From positions 10,585,486 to 10,649,485 of the forward strand of contig OZ025206.1 of NCBI GenBank assembly GCA_964019055.1: 64,000 nt of DNA, read 5' to 3'. The notes beneath the pieces were generated by a model, which saw only the letters and a list, made by a program, of their open reading frames with translations, did no database searches and was not told the DNA's origin. Position numbers and translations under genes: made by a program. Positions 11,201 to 22,700 of this stretch are shown here, in pieces (the first letter of the stretch is position 1; each line of letters begins with the position of its first letter). This DNA is from Anthopleura xanthogrammica (taxonomy: Eukaryota; Cnidaria; Anthozoa; Actiniaria; Actiniidae).

Positions 11201-14200
11201 CTGCATGATTGCAATGATTATAATTACAATCAAGTTGTTATTTTTTTGTAGAGAAAATGTCATCCATGCAGACCTGAAGCCAGAGAACATTCTCCTAGAG
11301 TCAGGTACCATTACATGTAATACATCATGCTTGAGATCATTCATTGTTATATTGATACAACATTATAACATATCATTCCTTGTGCTAGGTGAAAAGATGA
11401 GAATCAAGGTGATTGATTTTGGGAATGCCATTCGTTGGGTTCACAAAGAAGTGAGTACACTGTGATCTACAGACAATCCTCTGTTATTAAGAAAGCCCAG
11501 AACTGTTGTGTTTTTAAAGTATTAAAACCTCTGAAAATACAAGTAAAATGCATCCTCATTGTATAACCTAAGGGTAATAGTAACCATTAGTGCACCAAAC
11601 CATCTGGCAACTGACTGTTGGTCAGCTGTTGCTCGGCAAATTGTCAACAGTTGGTCGACAGGCCATCACTACATACCACAGATAAATGGCCAAAAAAGCA
11701 AACAGCCGACAAACGGTTGAAAAACAGTCAACAATCGGCCGACAAACTGTTGACAATCGGTGGACAGATGTTTTGGGGGGCTGATAGTAGCTATTACCAA
11801 CCTAAGTATTCTTTTGTTTTCAGATGTCACTGTATTATGATAACTTTGAGCTTCAAACTCTACTCTACCGCGCACCAGAGGTAATGCTATTATTATTGAT
11901 GCCCATTTCTCTTACTGCATTTCTCAATATCCTATGAACTCAACAGCTTGTTGTGAAATTGTTTTTTTGCTGCTGCCAATCAAATCTAATCAGTCGGTAC
12001 CTTCTATATTTTTGACTGGCAGCAGTGAAAAACCAAATTCCAATAGGAACTCACAACTACCGAGTTCACAGAATATTGAGAATCGCAGTAAATAAGTTGG
12101 GCAAATTGTTGCATCGGAGGGACGTAAAAGAACCACTGTGGATGTAAAGAAACCCTGGCAGTGACCATCCTTAGTGTCTGGCCTTTACTAATGATTGTGG
12201 GATTGGGTTGGGAATTGGTACGATGTACCTCGAAGGGGACCCCGTGTCCTATTGTACAGTACCAGCCTACGGGCAAATTAATAAATAAATAATAAAAGAT
12301 CAAGTGACCCCCCTCCTACAGTAAGGCTTTACCAGTGGCATAGTGAGGGGTGGGCAAAGGGGGCCACCCCCTAAAATTACTAATAATATAATATTATTAG
12401 TTGGAAATGAAGACCAGCCATAGTTTTGAAGATAATTTCACACAGTGAAAATATGCTCCTCATTTTTCTTTTTTCAGGTAATGTTTGGAGTTCCATTTGG
12501 GCCAGAGATAGATATGTGGTCCCTAGGCTGTATAGTTGCCGAGGTGCGTAGTGTCCGTACGAATCACCTGAAATGTCAAAAGTATTTTATTAGTGATATA
12601 TAAAACTGGCAGAAAGTTGACCATAGTTAATAGAAACATGAGAATTGGGAGAAATTTAATCTGACAATGAAATGTAAGTATACAAAACTACCCTGGAACA
12701 AACTGCACTCTTGTAAACAGATCCAAAGCACATGATTTTTTCAGTGGTTGAATATCTCAATTCCCTGGATGTTTCTCTGTTAGGAAGTTAGAAATTATAG
12801 CCGTTACCAATCTTCACATAGCAGACTGGTACTCCGCTATTTGAAACACCTTGCACTCAGTTTACTAATTCCTTCTTTGTCAGAAGTCACTATTCCATAT
12901 ATTAAAAAAAAAAATTATTCCGTATTATTTCCTATTTCAGCTGTACCTTGGTGAGCCTCTGTTCATGGGACAAAGTAAGACAGACATCTTACAGGAGGTT
13001 TGTAAACTAGAAATATCTATGTTAGTCCTTCAGAACTCATGATAACAATCCATATACCTCTTCTCTTGAGTGTGCTAATTGTATTGTTTATTCTCGTCTT
13101 GTAGATGGTATCCGTACTTGGTCCTTTCCCAAGAATTCCTTTCCAGTCTGGAAAATTTTACTCTGAATTTGCTGGTTTTATCAGCTCAAAAGCAGGTGGG
13201 TAGTTCGTAGTGTATTGAACTTACATCTAGCTCTCTAATTGTTTACATAGCATTTTATCTGAAGTTCAAACGATACCCGTAAAATTTTTATTGACTTCCA
13301 ATTTATTTAAAAAGCATTTTAAGGGTTTTTAGGTTATTTTGACTGACGATTTTGCGTGACTTTCAATTCTTTTTGTTGGTTGCATTTTGCCAGACTTTCA
13401 AATGGTCTTCAAAAGGTTTTGACTAACTTCTAATTGGTTTTCGTAACATTCAACTGACTTTCAAATGGTTTTCGTAACATTCGACTGACTTTCAAATGGT
13501 TTTCGTAACATTCGACTGACTTTCAAATGGTTTTCGTAATTTCAACTGACTTTCAAATGGTTTTCGTTACATTCAACTGACTTTCAAATTGGTTTCGTAA
13601 CATTCAACTGACTCTCAAATGGTTTTCGTAACATTCAACTGGCTTTCAAATGGTTTTCGTAACATTCGACTGACTTTCAAATGGTTTTCGTAACATTCGA
13701 CTGACTTTCAAATGGTTTTCGTAACATTCGACTGACTTTCAAATGGTTTTCGTAACATTCGACTGACTTTCAAATGGTTTTCGTAACATTCGACTGACTT
13801 TCAAATGGTTTTCGTAACATTCGACTGACTTTCAAATGGTTTTCGTAACATTCAACTGACTCTCAAATGGTTTTCGTAACATTCAACTGGCTTTCAAATG
13901 GTTTTCGTAACATTCGACTGACTTTCAAATGGTTTTCGTAACATTCAACTGACTTTCAAATGGTTTTCGTAACATTCGACTAACTTTCAAATAGTTTTCG
14001 TAACATTTTGACTGACTTTCAAATAGTTTAACATCTTGAATTGCCTCATCGATTAATTTCTGTAGCATTTTACATGGTTTGTGCTGAACACTGCCACGGA
14101 CTATTGAAGAGCATAAAATTTCCTAGCATTGTTGAAATTAGAACCCAGCTGTCTCTTGTTTACGTAGAATACGCTCTAGTTCTTTTACGTCAACTTCTCA

Positions 14201-17200
14201 CCATTATCCAACCCTCAGGTCCTCCTGTTCCAACCTTGGAAAAAAGACTAATGAAGAAACTACACAACATGAAAAACTTTACCTTCGCAAACTTTCTTTC
14301 TGGTTTACTACAGTATAATCCAAGTGAGTAGTTTTTTTTCACTATCAACCATTTTTGGTATTACTTTTTTTTTAGTATTACTTTTGTCTTTTGCAACAAA
14401 ATAGACCTCTTTACCTTGGGCGCAATGTTTTCCCATTTCAGACCACGTGTCATTCCCTAGAGTATCATTTCTTTGTTTAACGGTTCCGCATGAGAAGACA
14501 TGAATATGGACACGACTCAAACAAAGAATATTATTCTCAAGAGAATAACACGTGGTCTGAGATGGGAAAGCATTACACTCAATCTTTAGTAACGAAATCG
14601 AGCCCAAAACTCTCAACATTATTGTACGCTGGAAAATTCGATTAGCCGAGAACATCGCATCTTGTCAGCAACGTTGCAGAATCAAGAACATCTCAATTAT
14701 ACTTCGGTAACGTTGTTAATAATGTTTTGCGCAACACTTATAGAGATGTACGTATGATTTAATTTTTGTCTGCGTAGGAGACTAACAGGGAACTCGCAAC
14801 AGCTGCAGAGATAGACACGGCAGGAGGCTATTTTGTTGTTGCGCGCAAGAGCTTCCACCATATATACGGATGGTCCTTAAGTTTCATTTTTTTCTAATTT
14901 TTAATTTCTTTTCTGAAGCATAGTTTCTTTGTGTCTTTGTTATTTTTAGACAATCGTTTAACCCCGGTACAAGCAGCATCTCACCCATTTCTTGCCCGCC
15001 ACGTCCCTTTCGCTCAATTTCTTACAACAGAAGACGAGGTCCAAGGTCGCTCAGACACTCGTCGTTCGGGTGTACTTCTGACACCCTCTCAGTATACATA
15101 CCGTCCAAGCATCGATGATGATATCCGTCGACAACACCTCTCATCCCTAGACCTACTTCACCGTGGGACAAGAGGCAAGGATTTCCTGGTACCAAAACGT
15201 ACTAGCACCCCTCCTGTGGGGCGAGTGGTTCCTCTGGTAAATTATGATAGAAGTAAATCAACTGATAAAGAAGACTCGAAGTGTCATCTAAATCAAGGAA
15301 TATCTGAGAGACAAACTCCTGAAACTCAAGTCACGCAGGGCCGTGTATTCCAGGGTGACAGAAATAGCACTCGGAAACTAGTACAAAAATCCGTTTCCTT
15401 GAAGATCGAGGGGAAGGCTTTACCTGTTTCGTCTAATGTATTGGAAAACAAAAGTGATCCTTTGTTACATGAACCCGCGGGACACACGCGAGTGACTGAG
15501 GGAAAGGAGTTTTTATTGGCCAGTAAAACAAAAGGCATGGCTTCTTTGAACATCCCAGTTACGACACTTGATGAACGTCGCTGTCAAAGGAGTTCATCAG
15601 AGAAACTAGTTGATAGGAAAGGGATGTTAAATACAATTGAATTCGACGGAAAACATTGCCAAAGAAATGACGCATTAAAAGACAAAAGATGTAATTGGCT
15701 TGAAGGTGGAATGCCCAGCAGTACATGTGTTGGTGCTGTTACTATGGGTTCTCGGGAACAAACTCAATATAATGAGGAAACATTATCTCCTAGAACACGA
15801 ATCTTTCGCTCAAAGAAACCCGAAACCAAGGAAGATTCCCTTTTACGAGATAATGAACTGAGCATTTCAGATAGTTCTTCCTCTAGTGCCGAAGAAAGTT
15901 CGTTCGAAATGCTTTCAGAGGGTCAATCATTGCAGGCGAGTTTGAGTTCAGACTCCTATCTACCAGAATCTTATTCAGAAGTCGAAACATGTCGTATGTC
16001 GTACGCGACAAGCGACAGAAGTGAAGACAAGACTGTCGAAGAATATACGTTTTTGCGCAACACGAATAAGACAAATAAACGATCATCGTCTTCTATCAAG
16101 ATGTCAGACATCAAAAACAGCAGCAGTAGTCGAAAAAGAACTATGTTACCAGACATTTCATCGTCAGTGAGTGAGGATTTTTCTTCTGATAATGAAATTA
16201 CTGAGTCGAAAACACAAAGAGGAAGTTCGTCGAAGAAAATTATAAAATTACATGAACTGGAAAAAGCAGCAGCAAAGAAAACAACGCGGCGACTAAAAAA
16301 GGTGAGGGCTGGAAAAAAAATTCTTAAAAGTCAAAACTTTTGGTGTCAGTTAAGGCGCGGAAATACGAGCAACAAAATCGTGTAACTTGTTGCGCAACAT
16401 TGTTGGGATGCGTGTTGCAGAGCGAATGTTGCTTGTGTATCACCCCGCGCGCAGCAAATTTTTCTTTGTTGCAGAGAGTAGAAAGAGCTACTACTTCTGT
16501 AATAAAGTCGCGCAACAAAATGTTGTTGTTGTATAGGGTGGTAATACGAGCAACACTCGCTCTACAACTTGAAACGCAACATTGTTGTGTAACAAGTTGC
16601 ACGATTTTGCTACTCGTGTTTCTGCGCCTTTAGCGACGCCGATAATCTGAAGGCGAGAAAAAATAAGGAAGTAGAGGCGAGAAACGACGGGACAGGAGTT
16701 TCTTGTTAAACACACTTGCATGAAGGCTCGCCGGTGTATATACTAGGAAATACAAGTGCCTTGTAGTTTATTCCGTGGTATGCCACGAGAAAATATTGTA
16801 TAAGTAGTATGTATTATAATTGTCCATTCTTTTTACAACAGGGGGATAATCGAATTAATTTAACACCCAAAAGAGCACGTCGTTCACTAAAACTAATGAA
16901 TCCACACGAAGATGACGTAAGTATACAGTGAATATGTCTAGAAATTACTAGTATCATCACCATCACTCTTCCATCATCACCACACCGTCACCATTGCTAG
17001 TATCATCACCATCACCCTTCCATCATCACCACACCGTCACCATTACTAGTATCATCACCATCACCCTTCCATCATCACCACACCGTCACCATTGCTAGTA
17101 TCATCACCATCACCCTTCCATCATCACCACACCGTCACCATTACTAGTATCATCACCATCACCCTTCCATCATCACCACACCGTCACCATTACTAGTATC

Positions 17201-17356
17201 ATCACCATCACCCTTCCATCATCACCACACCGTCACCATTGCTAGTATCATCACCATCACCCTTCCATCATCACCACACCGTCATCATCACCATCATCAT
17301 TCCATCAACATCTGATTCTTATTTGTCTACTTTTCTAGGAGGTCAATCTTCTTTAA
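5241..17356 (+). CDS. CMGC-group protein kinase, DYRK/HIPK-like, 20 exons
   Basis: Exons: 5241-5299, 5592-5707, 6698-6742, 6836-6912, 7421-7495, 8120-8188, 9001-9078, 9788-9808, 9892-9930, 10515-10543, 11252-11304, 11389-11450, 11824-11880, 12478-12543, 12941-12997, 13105-13195, 14219-14323, 14950-16301, 16842-16916, 17339-17356; all phases close, giving 847 residues. Kinase domain about 81-385: loop IGNGQSS (87-93), catalytic lysine in VAIK (112), alpha-C glutamate (about 125-127), HADLKPEN (208-215), DFG (230-232), YRAPE (256-260), then IDMWSLGC. HADLKPEN and the C-lobe place it in CMGC near DYRK/HIPK; all catalytic residues are present, so it should be active. The activation loop reads YYDNFELQTLLYRAPE, not the DYRK YxYIQSRFYRAPE, so it is a divergent subfamily. 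The tail (386-847) is serine-rich, acidic then basic, without a recognised domain. Substrate and role unknown. Confidence 0.9.
5816..6031. repeat. MITE-like element, family B
   Basis: Lies in kinase intron 2. Inverted ends carry ACACGGTGCAACATT and its complement, flanked by AAGGCTC/GAGCCTT. Other copies: 25711-25871, 27491-27645 and the centre of the palindrome at 42291-42662. Confidence 0.8.
7065..7385 (-). mobile_element. LINE 3' end (minus strand), truncated
   Basis: Read on the minus strand this translates near 7385-7265 to the C-terminal end of a non-LTR reverse-transcriptase ORF (YHGAKVWNTLPSKLRKK, followed by KFKKGLKLHL), the usual AKLWNSLP.LR.K motif. A 3' UTR follows and ends in an AAAT-type tail at about 7065-7090. 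Strongly 5'-truncated, inside kinase intron 4. Confidence 0.75.
7574..7724. repeat. Short inverted-repeat element
   Basis: Perfect 12-bp ends TCAGGGCTTGAC / GTCAAGCCCTGA around 150 bases rich in ACTAGT motifs, in kinase intron 5. MITE-like; 7800-7840 just downstream is a fragment of the SINE tail. Confidence 0.7.
8503..8545 (-). ncRNA. Hammerhead-ribozyme-like motif, left arm
   Basis: On the minus strand: stem I half TTACT, core CCGATGA, stem II GGAC-TAGC-GTCC (a perfect 4-bp hairpin), GAAA, palindromic ACGT as minimal stem III, cleavage-site C, then AGTAA closing stem I. This is the type I order used by minimal hammerheads of Penelope-like elements and animal retrozymes. Two deviations: the core has C at the position where CTGATGA has T, and one extra A precedes stem II. 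Activity is therefore doubtful; call made by eye. Confidence 0.35.
8648..8690 (+). ncRNA. Hammerhead-ribozyme-like motif, right arm
   Basis: Mirror copy of the motif on the left arm, here on the plus strand with core CCGACGA, the same GGAC-TAGC-GTCC stem II, GAAACGTC and AGTAA. Same deviations from the hammerhead consensus. Confidence 0.35.
8815..8912. repeat. Degenerate (ATTC)n tetranucleotide repeat
   Basis: Repeated ATTC/TTCA units with interruptions, in kinase intron 6, about 90 bases before the exon at 9001. Confidence 0.85.
9127..9236. repeat. Partial family A MITE
   Basis: Contains the family A interior (GTGTCATT near 9131, GTTGTATCCATATTCATG, then CACAACCATTAAACAAAG) but lacks the outer ends. 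Kinase intron 7. Confidence 0.55.
9392..9584. repeat. MITE-like element, family C, copy 1
   Basis: Imperfect inverted repeats of about 80 bases, outermost TTACTGCAATTTTGCAT against its complement, meeting at a centre with GGTACCTTTTATATTTTTGA. Copy 2 is at 11912-12092. Confidence 0.8.
10009..10227. repeat. MITE-like element with AGTAAACTATA ends
   Basis: Inverted ends of about 40 bases (AGTAAACTATATGACCCC and complement) around repeated ACCTACCGACA-type motifs. Kinase intron 9. Confidence 0.75.
10604..10812. repeat. MITE-like element with TCTGTGACCTA ends
   Basis: Outer inverted repeat TCTGTGACCTA plus a strong inner hairpin (GATAAAGAAATTCC against GGAATTTCTTTATC). It begins about 60 bases after the 29-bp exon at 10515-10543. 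Confidence 0.75.
10962..11145. repeat. MITE-like element, family A
   Basis: One of the two best-preserved family ends: ACCTCTTTACCTTGGGCATA on the left and its near-complement ending AAGGTAAAGAGGT on the right. It ends about 105 bases before the catalytic-loop exon at 11252. Confidence 0.85.
11571..11799. repeat. MITE-like element with GGGTAATAGTAAC ends
   Basis: Imperfect inverted ends (GGGTAATAGTAACC / CTACTATTACC-type) and an interior of CAACTGTTGGTCGACA-like motifs in both orientations. Ends 24 bases before the exon at 11824, so it may overlap the branch-point region. Confidence 0.7.
11912..12092. repeat. MITE-like element, family C, copy 2
   Basis: Same ends (TTACTGCA / TGCAGTAA-like) and same centre (GGTACCTTCTATATTTTTGA) as the copy at 9392-9584; kinase intron 13. 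Confidence 0.8.
12105..12292 (+). mobile_element. Possible LINE 3' UTR with (TAAA)n tail
   Basis: A GC-richer block ending in CAGCCTACGGGCAAATTAA and then ATAAATAAATAATAAA, as at the 3' ends of many invertebrate non-LTR elements. No reverse-transcriptase residues are recognisable, so this rests on the tail only. Confidence 0.35.
13397..14028. repeat. Minisatellite, 31-bp unit, about 19 copies
   Basis: Tandem copies of a unit TTTTCGTAACATTCGACTGA followed by CTTTCAAATGG, with a few variants (CAACTG, CTCTCAAATGG) that themselves recur in blocks, implying multi-unit duplication. In the kinase intron 13196-14218. Confidence 0.95.
14405..14582. repeat. MITE-like element, family A
   Basis: Ends ACCTCTTTACCTTGGGCGCA and a near-complement; interior AACGGTTCCGCATGAGAAGA. 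Starts about 80 bases after the exon ending at 14323. Confidence 0.85.
16352..16631. repeat. MITE-like element with GGCGCGGAAATACGAGCAAC ends
   Basis: About 45-bp inverted ends meeting around many GCAACAAA/TTGTTGC motifs. Begins 50 bases after the long kinase tail exon. A fragment of the same family lies at about 27280-27390 (GGAAATACGGGCAACACTCG). Confidence 0.8.
16948..17290. repeat. Minisatellite, 49-bp unit, 7 copies
   Basis: Tandem copies of CTAGTATCATCACCATCACC followed by CTTCCATCATCACCACACCG and TCACCATTA or TTG. Fills nearly all of the last kinase intron, between exons 16842-16916 and 17339-17356. Confidence 0.95.
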
Positions 17357-17571
17357 ACCGAACAGTGAAGCAGGTCTTCCCGCTGGTAATCTGTGAAGAC
17401 GTTACTATTTTATTTTGTAAGGAAGCAGTTTTTATATCTTGTATAAAAGACGTATATTTTTCCCCATTTGTAGATAGTTATCTCTTACAGATGTTATTCC
17501 TATATCAAAAAATACTAATTAAAAAAACAATTTTTTAACATCTTTCAGTTCACTAAAATGTTGTTCTTTCC
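17357..17571. other. Kinase 3' UTR
   Basis: AT-rich sequence after the TAA at 17354-17356. An ATTAAA-like hexamer near 17517 may be the poly(A) signal; no perfect AATAAA is close by. Confidence 0.4.
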
Positions 17572-18489
17572 AGCTGATCTGAGAAAAAATATTAGCCAAT
17601 CAGAATCGAGAAAATTTGCAAAACTGAGGTGACGTCATCCTTAGTAGGGCGTGTTTTAAAGCTGCACAAGAGAGCAGCAAGAGTAATAATGCTAATAATC
17701 AGGCTTCTAGTGTTAAGCTCTTCAATAGTTTAAAGTGGCTTCCTTTATATGAAGAAGTGAAAATATCTAAATGTTGCCTTGCATACAAACGTATTAAGGA
17801 CAAAGTTCCAATATATATTGAAAATTTCTTAAAGCTTAATAGTCAGCGTCATAGTCGTAATACTAGATACAGTAATATTAATTTCACTTGCCCAAAGTTC
17901 AATCGTGTGACTGAAGGGGGTAGAACGTTTGCTGTTACTACCTGCCAACTATGGAACAGTTTAAACCTAGAACTTAGAAAGTCTATATCATTAGGAGTTT
18001 TTAAAAACGATTATAGGAATATTTTATTTAAGGAACAGCAGGAATTACACCATTTTATAGTTTAATAATTATTAGTTTTTATAGTATAATTATTATATAT
18101 ATATATATAATAATAATAATAATTCTTATCATTTTATTGTTTTATTATTCTTTTCTAAGTTTTAAATGTATATGTATTTTATAATTTTAGATAGAGGGCC
18201 ACTAGTTTATTAGTTTTAACTATTCCGTGTCACCCTCTTTAAATAAAGAGTTTATAATTATTAGTAGTAGTAGTAGTAGCTCGGAGACTCGGGAATCGGT
18301 TAATAATGTATATTTTTCCACTAAATGATGAATATCATACTAATTTTATACAAAATATCAATAACCTTCTGAAAAGCTAGATTTATCTCAGATATAAATT
18401 TTTGTAAGTCGATTTGCACAGGCTTCACTGATGACACCTCAGTTTTGCAGTGACGTCATTTCTACGTCACTATTTCAGATCAGCTGGTT
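17572..18489. mobile_element. Inverted-repeat element carrying a LINE 3' end
   Basis: Outer ends CCAGCTGATCTGA and TCAGATCAGCTGG are perfect inverted repeats of 13 bases; inside them GCAAAACTGAGGTG and its complement, and TGACGTCA-like motifs, recur. The centre (17694-18280) is a LINE fragment. Either a LINE inserted into a MITE, or the element captured it. Confidence 0.7.
17694..18280 (+). mobile_element. LINE 3' end: reverse-transcriptase C-terminus and UTR
   Basis: Coding to 18065: the last roughly 120 residues of a non-LTR polyprotein, with KWLPLYEEVKISKCCLAYK, then GGRTFAVTTCQLWNSLNLEL and FKNDYRNILF, the typical LW.P...R...L.YK / GRRAFAVA...LWNSLP / FK..L...L pattern. The UTR ends in AATAAAGAG and a (TAG)n tail at 18262-18279. 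No RT catalytic motif remains, so it is dead. Confidence 0.85.
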
Positions 18490-19784
18490 GGGCCTGTTGG
18501 AGGGAGTGCAGACACACCTCGTGCAACCCCCTAAGTACGGGCCTGTGCATATAGAGTATTTTGGGTTCGCTGCAAAGGATTTTTATTTTTACAATTCTCG
18601 CGCGAGTACTGCAGTACTCTGAGGGGGAGGGGAACATTACTCTCGCTTATGCATTGCGTTACTTTGAGAGAAGCATTGCGTGACGACCCTAAGAGCGTCT
18701 GCGTAGGAGGCTAGAATGTGCCCTTCACCTCAAAAACTGTTCATGAGTTTTCTCCCCGAGCGATTCAGGTTTCCTGCACTGTCTCAGACAACTCCACGAT
18801 CAATCCTTACTGATACAGTATTTAAATAGATCTTTAAAAAAAATCTCAGTCGTCTCTGTCTCAATGTTGGCGGCGAACACGCAACCCTGACTATCTTAAA
18901 AGGTTCAAACAAATAGGGTACATGTTTGGGCCGTCTTGGGGTCAACCTCTCGACCATAGTCGGATTTTTCTATTAATATAAAGAATAAGCTACTGGATAA
19001 AGAAAGCTGATACATGATGTGTGCAATCGAAAGCGACTGAGACAAGTTCAACAAGAGACGAAGCTTAGCCGGGGGGAGGAGGAAATTGACGAATCTTTCA
19101 GGCATTGACCAAAAATGAATGAAATTTTACATTTATCCTAATATGCAAAATAACTTGGATTTTCTAAACGAAGGTAAGGAATAGAGGGAAAATATTCTAC
19201 CAAAAAATTAACAAATCTGGGCAGCGAACGTTATAAGAGAGCCAGACTTCGATATAACTTCAAGAGTCAAGTGAGAACGGATATGGAGTACGACGTGTAG
19301 AACCGCACGCATTTTGAACTCATTCAAAAAATGTCACTACAAAACTGACCATTTTATTTATTATTGATCGCGAAAAAATAAATTTGAACAAAATCACATT
19401 CAGGTACCCGTCGAATTGAAAATTCCCCACAGAATCCACTTCGTCGAACAAATTTTTACTCGAATCTATTTTAGACTTTTCTATTTTTCTCGTATATCTG
19501 TTAACTGATATTCTAGTTACTCTTGACATTTGACATAGAAAAGAATTCATCGTATAAATATTTTGGATTTTTTCACTAGGCTGAAATCTAAAACCTTGAC
19601 GCATGCGTTGTCTTATCATAACAAAAAAGCTATTGTATTTACGAGACGACGAATGAACGACTCTTGATATCACACGTGCCAGAAATCAGAGATATGTAGT
19701 CTTCTACTCACGAATAATTCGGGAATTCTCGATTATTTTGAAAACAAATATTCTAGAAGTCTTGGAGGATCGTTGGTTGTGAAT
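18490..19784. other. Intergenic; promoter side of the prolyl hydroxylase gene
   Basis: No recognisable coding sequence or repeat. The minus-strand frame at 19320-19673 is low-information and antisense to the presumed promoter. The 5' UTR of the prolyl hydroxylase probably starts within the last few hundred bases; no TATA box was identified. Confidence 0.5.
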
Positions 19785-22700
19785 ATGGCGAAGTCTTGGA
19801 TAATATTATTAACGATATTTAATGGAATTGTATTGAGTAAAGCTGAAATTTTCAGCGCTTTTTCCCATACAGAGCGAGTCTTAGGTATAGAATTGGAGTT
19901 AATCGATGCCCTGGATGCTTATATTAAACAGCAAGAGGACCAGCTCAAAGTTCTTAAAGATTTTTCGCGGGAAGTACAAGGTGCAGTTAAACAGGCTGAA
20001 AAGGAAGGAAGCAGTTTCTTAAGTCATCCAGTTAATTCGTATCTCATGATTAAAAGATTTGTTAAAGAGTGGCCAATAATTGAGAAAACTGTCAACCAAG
20101 AAACTACATCTGAAAGTAAGTTGTACAAACATTTTGTAATTAAGCTTATTTCCAAGGTTAGTCGTTAAATATCGTAGTAGCTTATTTGTCTTCGTATTTC
20201 CTCGTCTCTCGTCAAGACTTCACTGATCTTCACTGATATCGCAAATATCATTGCATACTCTGCATCAATCACTTATCCTGTCTGATAAATCAAACTTTTC
20301 AGTTCCACTATGAATACTATTTGAATTCATGGATGTTATATTTCGAGTAAATCTAAATTTTACAATCGAATGCAACGAACGCTAGTTCGCTGAAGCGTTA
20401 CGAGAATGAGAGCGTATTTGCCATCAGGTCCATCAGTGCTGTCATCGACCTATTCATTCATAGGTAATCTTTAAACTTTAATGCGTTAGATAATCTATTT
20501 GTGATTCACTAAAATACAAAATGCGTGATAGATATTTATGCAGTAGAGATCGCGTGTGGATGAATAGTACAAGTAACTGCGGGCTTTCACAATGCATGAC
20601 GCGTCGTCTGATATTTGACTCCAATTGTCTGGACAAGGCATTTCGTTTTGTTTATACAACTTTAACACCTTGAAACCGAATGTTGACAATAGCTACTATA
20701 ACCGATAACGCCGCAGGAAATTGAACATTGCCTTTACTTTGAAGAGTTTCCTTTGGAGACATGTTAACGAGTCTAACCATGGGTCAAATTTGACCTAAAC
20801 CTTGTGTCTTGAATATAAAAACTAAAGGGGGGGAGGGAGGGAGGAGTTTAGCCCCCTCCCCCACCCCCCAAGAAAAAAATGGACGATCAAAACTCTGCTC
20901 CACAGAGAATGTCCTCTGGAGGTATGGGGATTTTATTTATTTATCTTCGCCATTTTAAAAATATGTGAAAGAAGCTAAAAAGGGTCTATGCATGCAGTTT
21001 GATTACTGAAAATTATGGTCAAAATCCATGGCAGGGACACCACAACAGCTTTCGCCAATTACTGTGGATTAAGGAGCATTGTGGCATAGGTATACTTTTT
21101 AATATAGTGGGATAAAATGCTTTCATATGACATATTATACTTGGAGTACCCCACTTGTAACTCTTATTTTCTTGTATAATAACATGTCTGAACACAAAGA
21201 TTCATGTGTGTACCAGAAAATACAAGTGAAAGTATCAACTGGAATATAGGTTTATATTGGCAGCTAGTTGGGGGGAAATATATTCCGTATTGGAATTGCA
21301 AAGCAACGAGGGCCAATACAGAATACATTTTCTTCCGACTGTAAATGTCAACTCATATTGGCAACTCAAAATAATTTAAATTTTGTATTGTGATTCTCTT
21401 ACTGACAATAATTCTGAGCCGACAATACAAGTTTATATTGGGGGCTCTCTCCCAATCAAACTTATAGGAGAATTACGATACTCCATGATATACCACTCTA
21501 AATCGTTATATAACTAGTGTATATTTAACAATTAGATCTAGACCTGCAGCCGGAATGGTCTATCACTAACAGACCTCTAGTAGCTAATAATAATAATAAT
21601 AATAATAATATGTCTTTAATTCATTCGTTAAAATACATAACAAATGTTACAATTATTTAAATAATAAGAATAAATACACGATATATACAAAATTACAAAA
21701 TTATAAAAATTCAAAAATGTTAAAATATTACTTTCCTACTAAATTATAATGAAAAACTAGTCTATTAAAAAAAACAATCCTTAAAACACTCTGTATTAAT
21801 CTTAGGCCTTGCCGAGAATTTTGTGCGCAGCTAGCTTCCTAGAGTACTCTTTAGCTTTTGGAAGAAATGGATATAACGAATGTAATGAATTATGATCAAT
21901 CTTAGCATAGAGTCTGCTAAGCCAATCAGAGTGCAGGATTTATGATAGACCATTAGTAGGTTTATACTAAATACATATATGTATGTGCATAGTAAGTGGT
22001 CCTATATCTCTTCTTTTCAAGCTATCCTAATAGAAAAATTTGATCAATGGAAGCAAAAATACCCAGACAAAACAGACTTAAAAGGAGCTATCGCAGCCAT
22101 CAAGAGATTGCAAGAGGTATACTCACTAGAACCTGCCGACTTCTCTGAAGGCCGTTTCGGCAGCCATCAGGGGTCTGGATACATGTTAGCCCCAAATGAT
22201 GCCTTCACTATTGGAAGATATTCATATATAGAAGAAGATTATGTGGCAACAAAAAAGTGGATGCTGGAGACTCTACGTTTGATGAACTTGGGAGTTAGAA
22301 ATGACACTGTTTATCCAGATATGGGAGAGGTGCTAGATCATCTAGCTTTTGCAGAGTACAAGGTATGTTCTTATTATCCTTTATGGTAGTATTTGTTATA
22401 CTTTGATGATTGCATTCTTGAAGCTGCGACCACAACCTGATTGGGTGTGAGTCAATAGTCCCTTTTACAGTTCCCTGTGCCATCTTGAAAGGTAGCTGTG
22501 CCTTTGCATTGAAGTGAGATGAATGGTGAGCTTGCAATGATCTAGACATGTGAATAACTGTCCAAGGTGTTAAAAAATGCCTCTATCATTGCAAGCTCAC
22601 CGTTCATCTTGCTTTGATGCAAGGGCACTGCTACCTTTCAAGATGGTGCAAGGCACTGTGGAGGGGACTATTGTAATTTAAAATTCATTTAAAGTTTATT

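Noticed and set aside
16340..16721. Overlapping ORFs on both strands after the long kinase exon
   Set aside because: They fall within an inverted-repeat MITE in the intron; the kinase frame leaves at the donor after 16301.
16955..17290. CRISPR-like array of regular repeats
   Set aside because: Units are contiguous 49-bp tandem copies without unique spacers, in an intron of a eukaryotic gene; a minisatellite.
19320..19673. 117-residue minus-strand ORF
   Set aside because: No recognisable family, antisense to the P4HA promoter region, and no supporting splice or start context.
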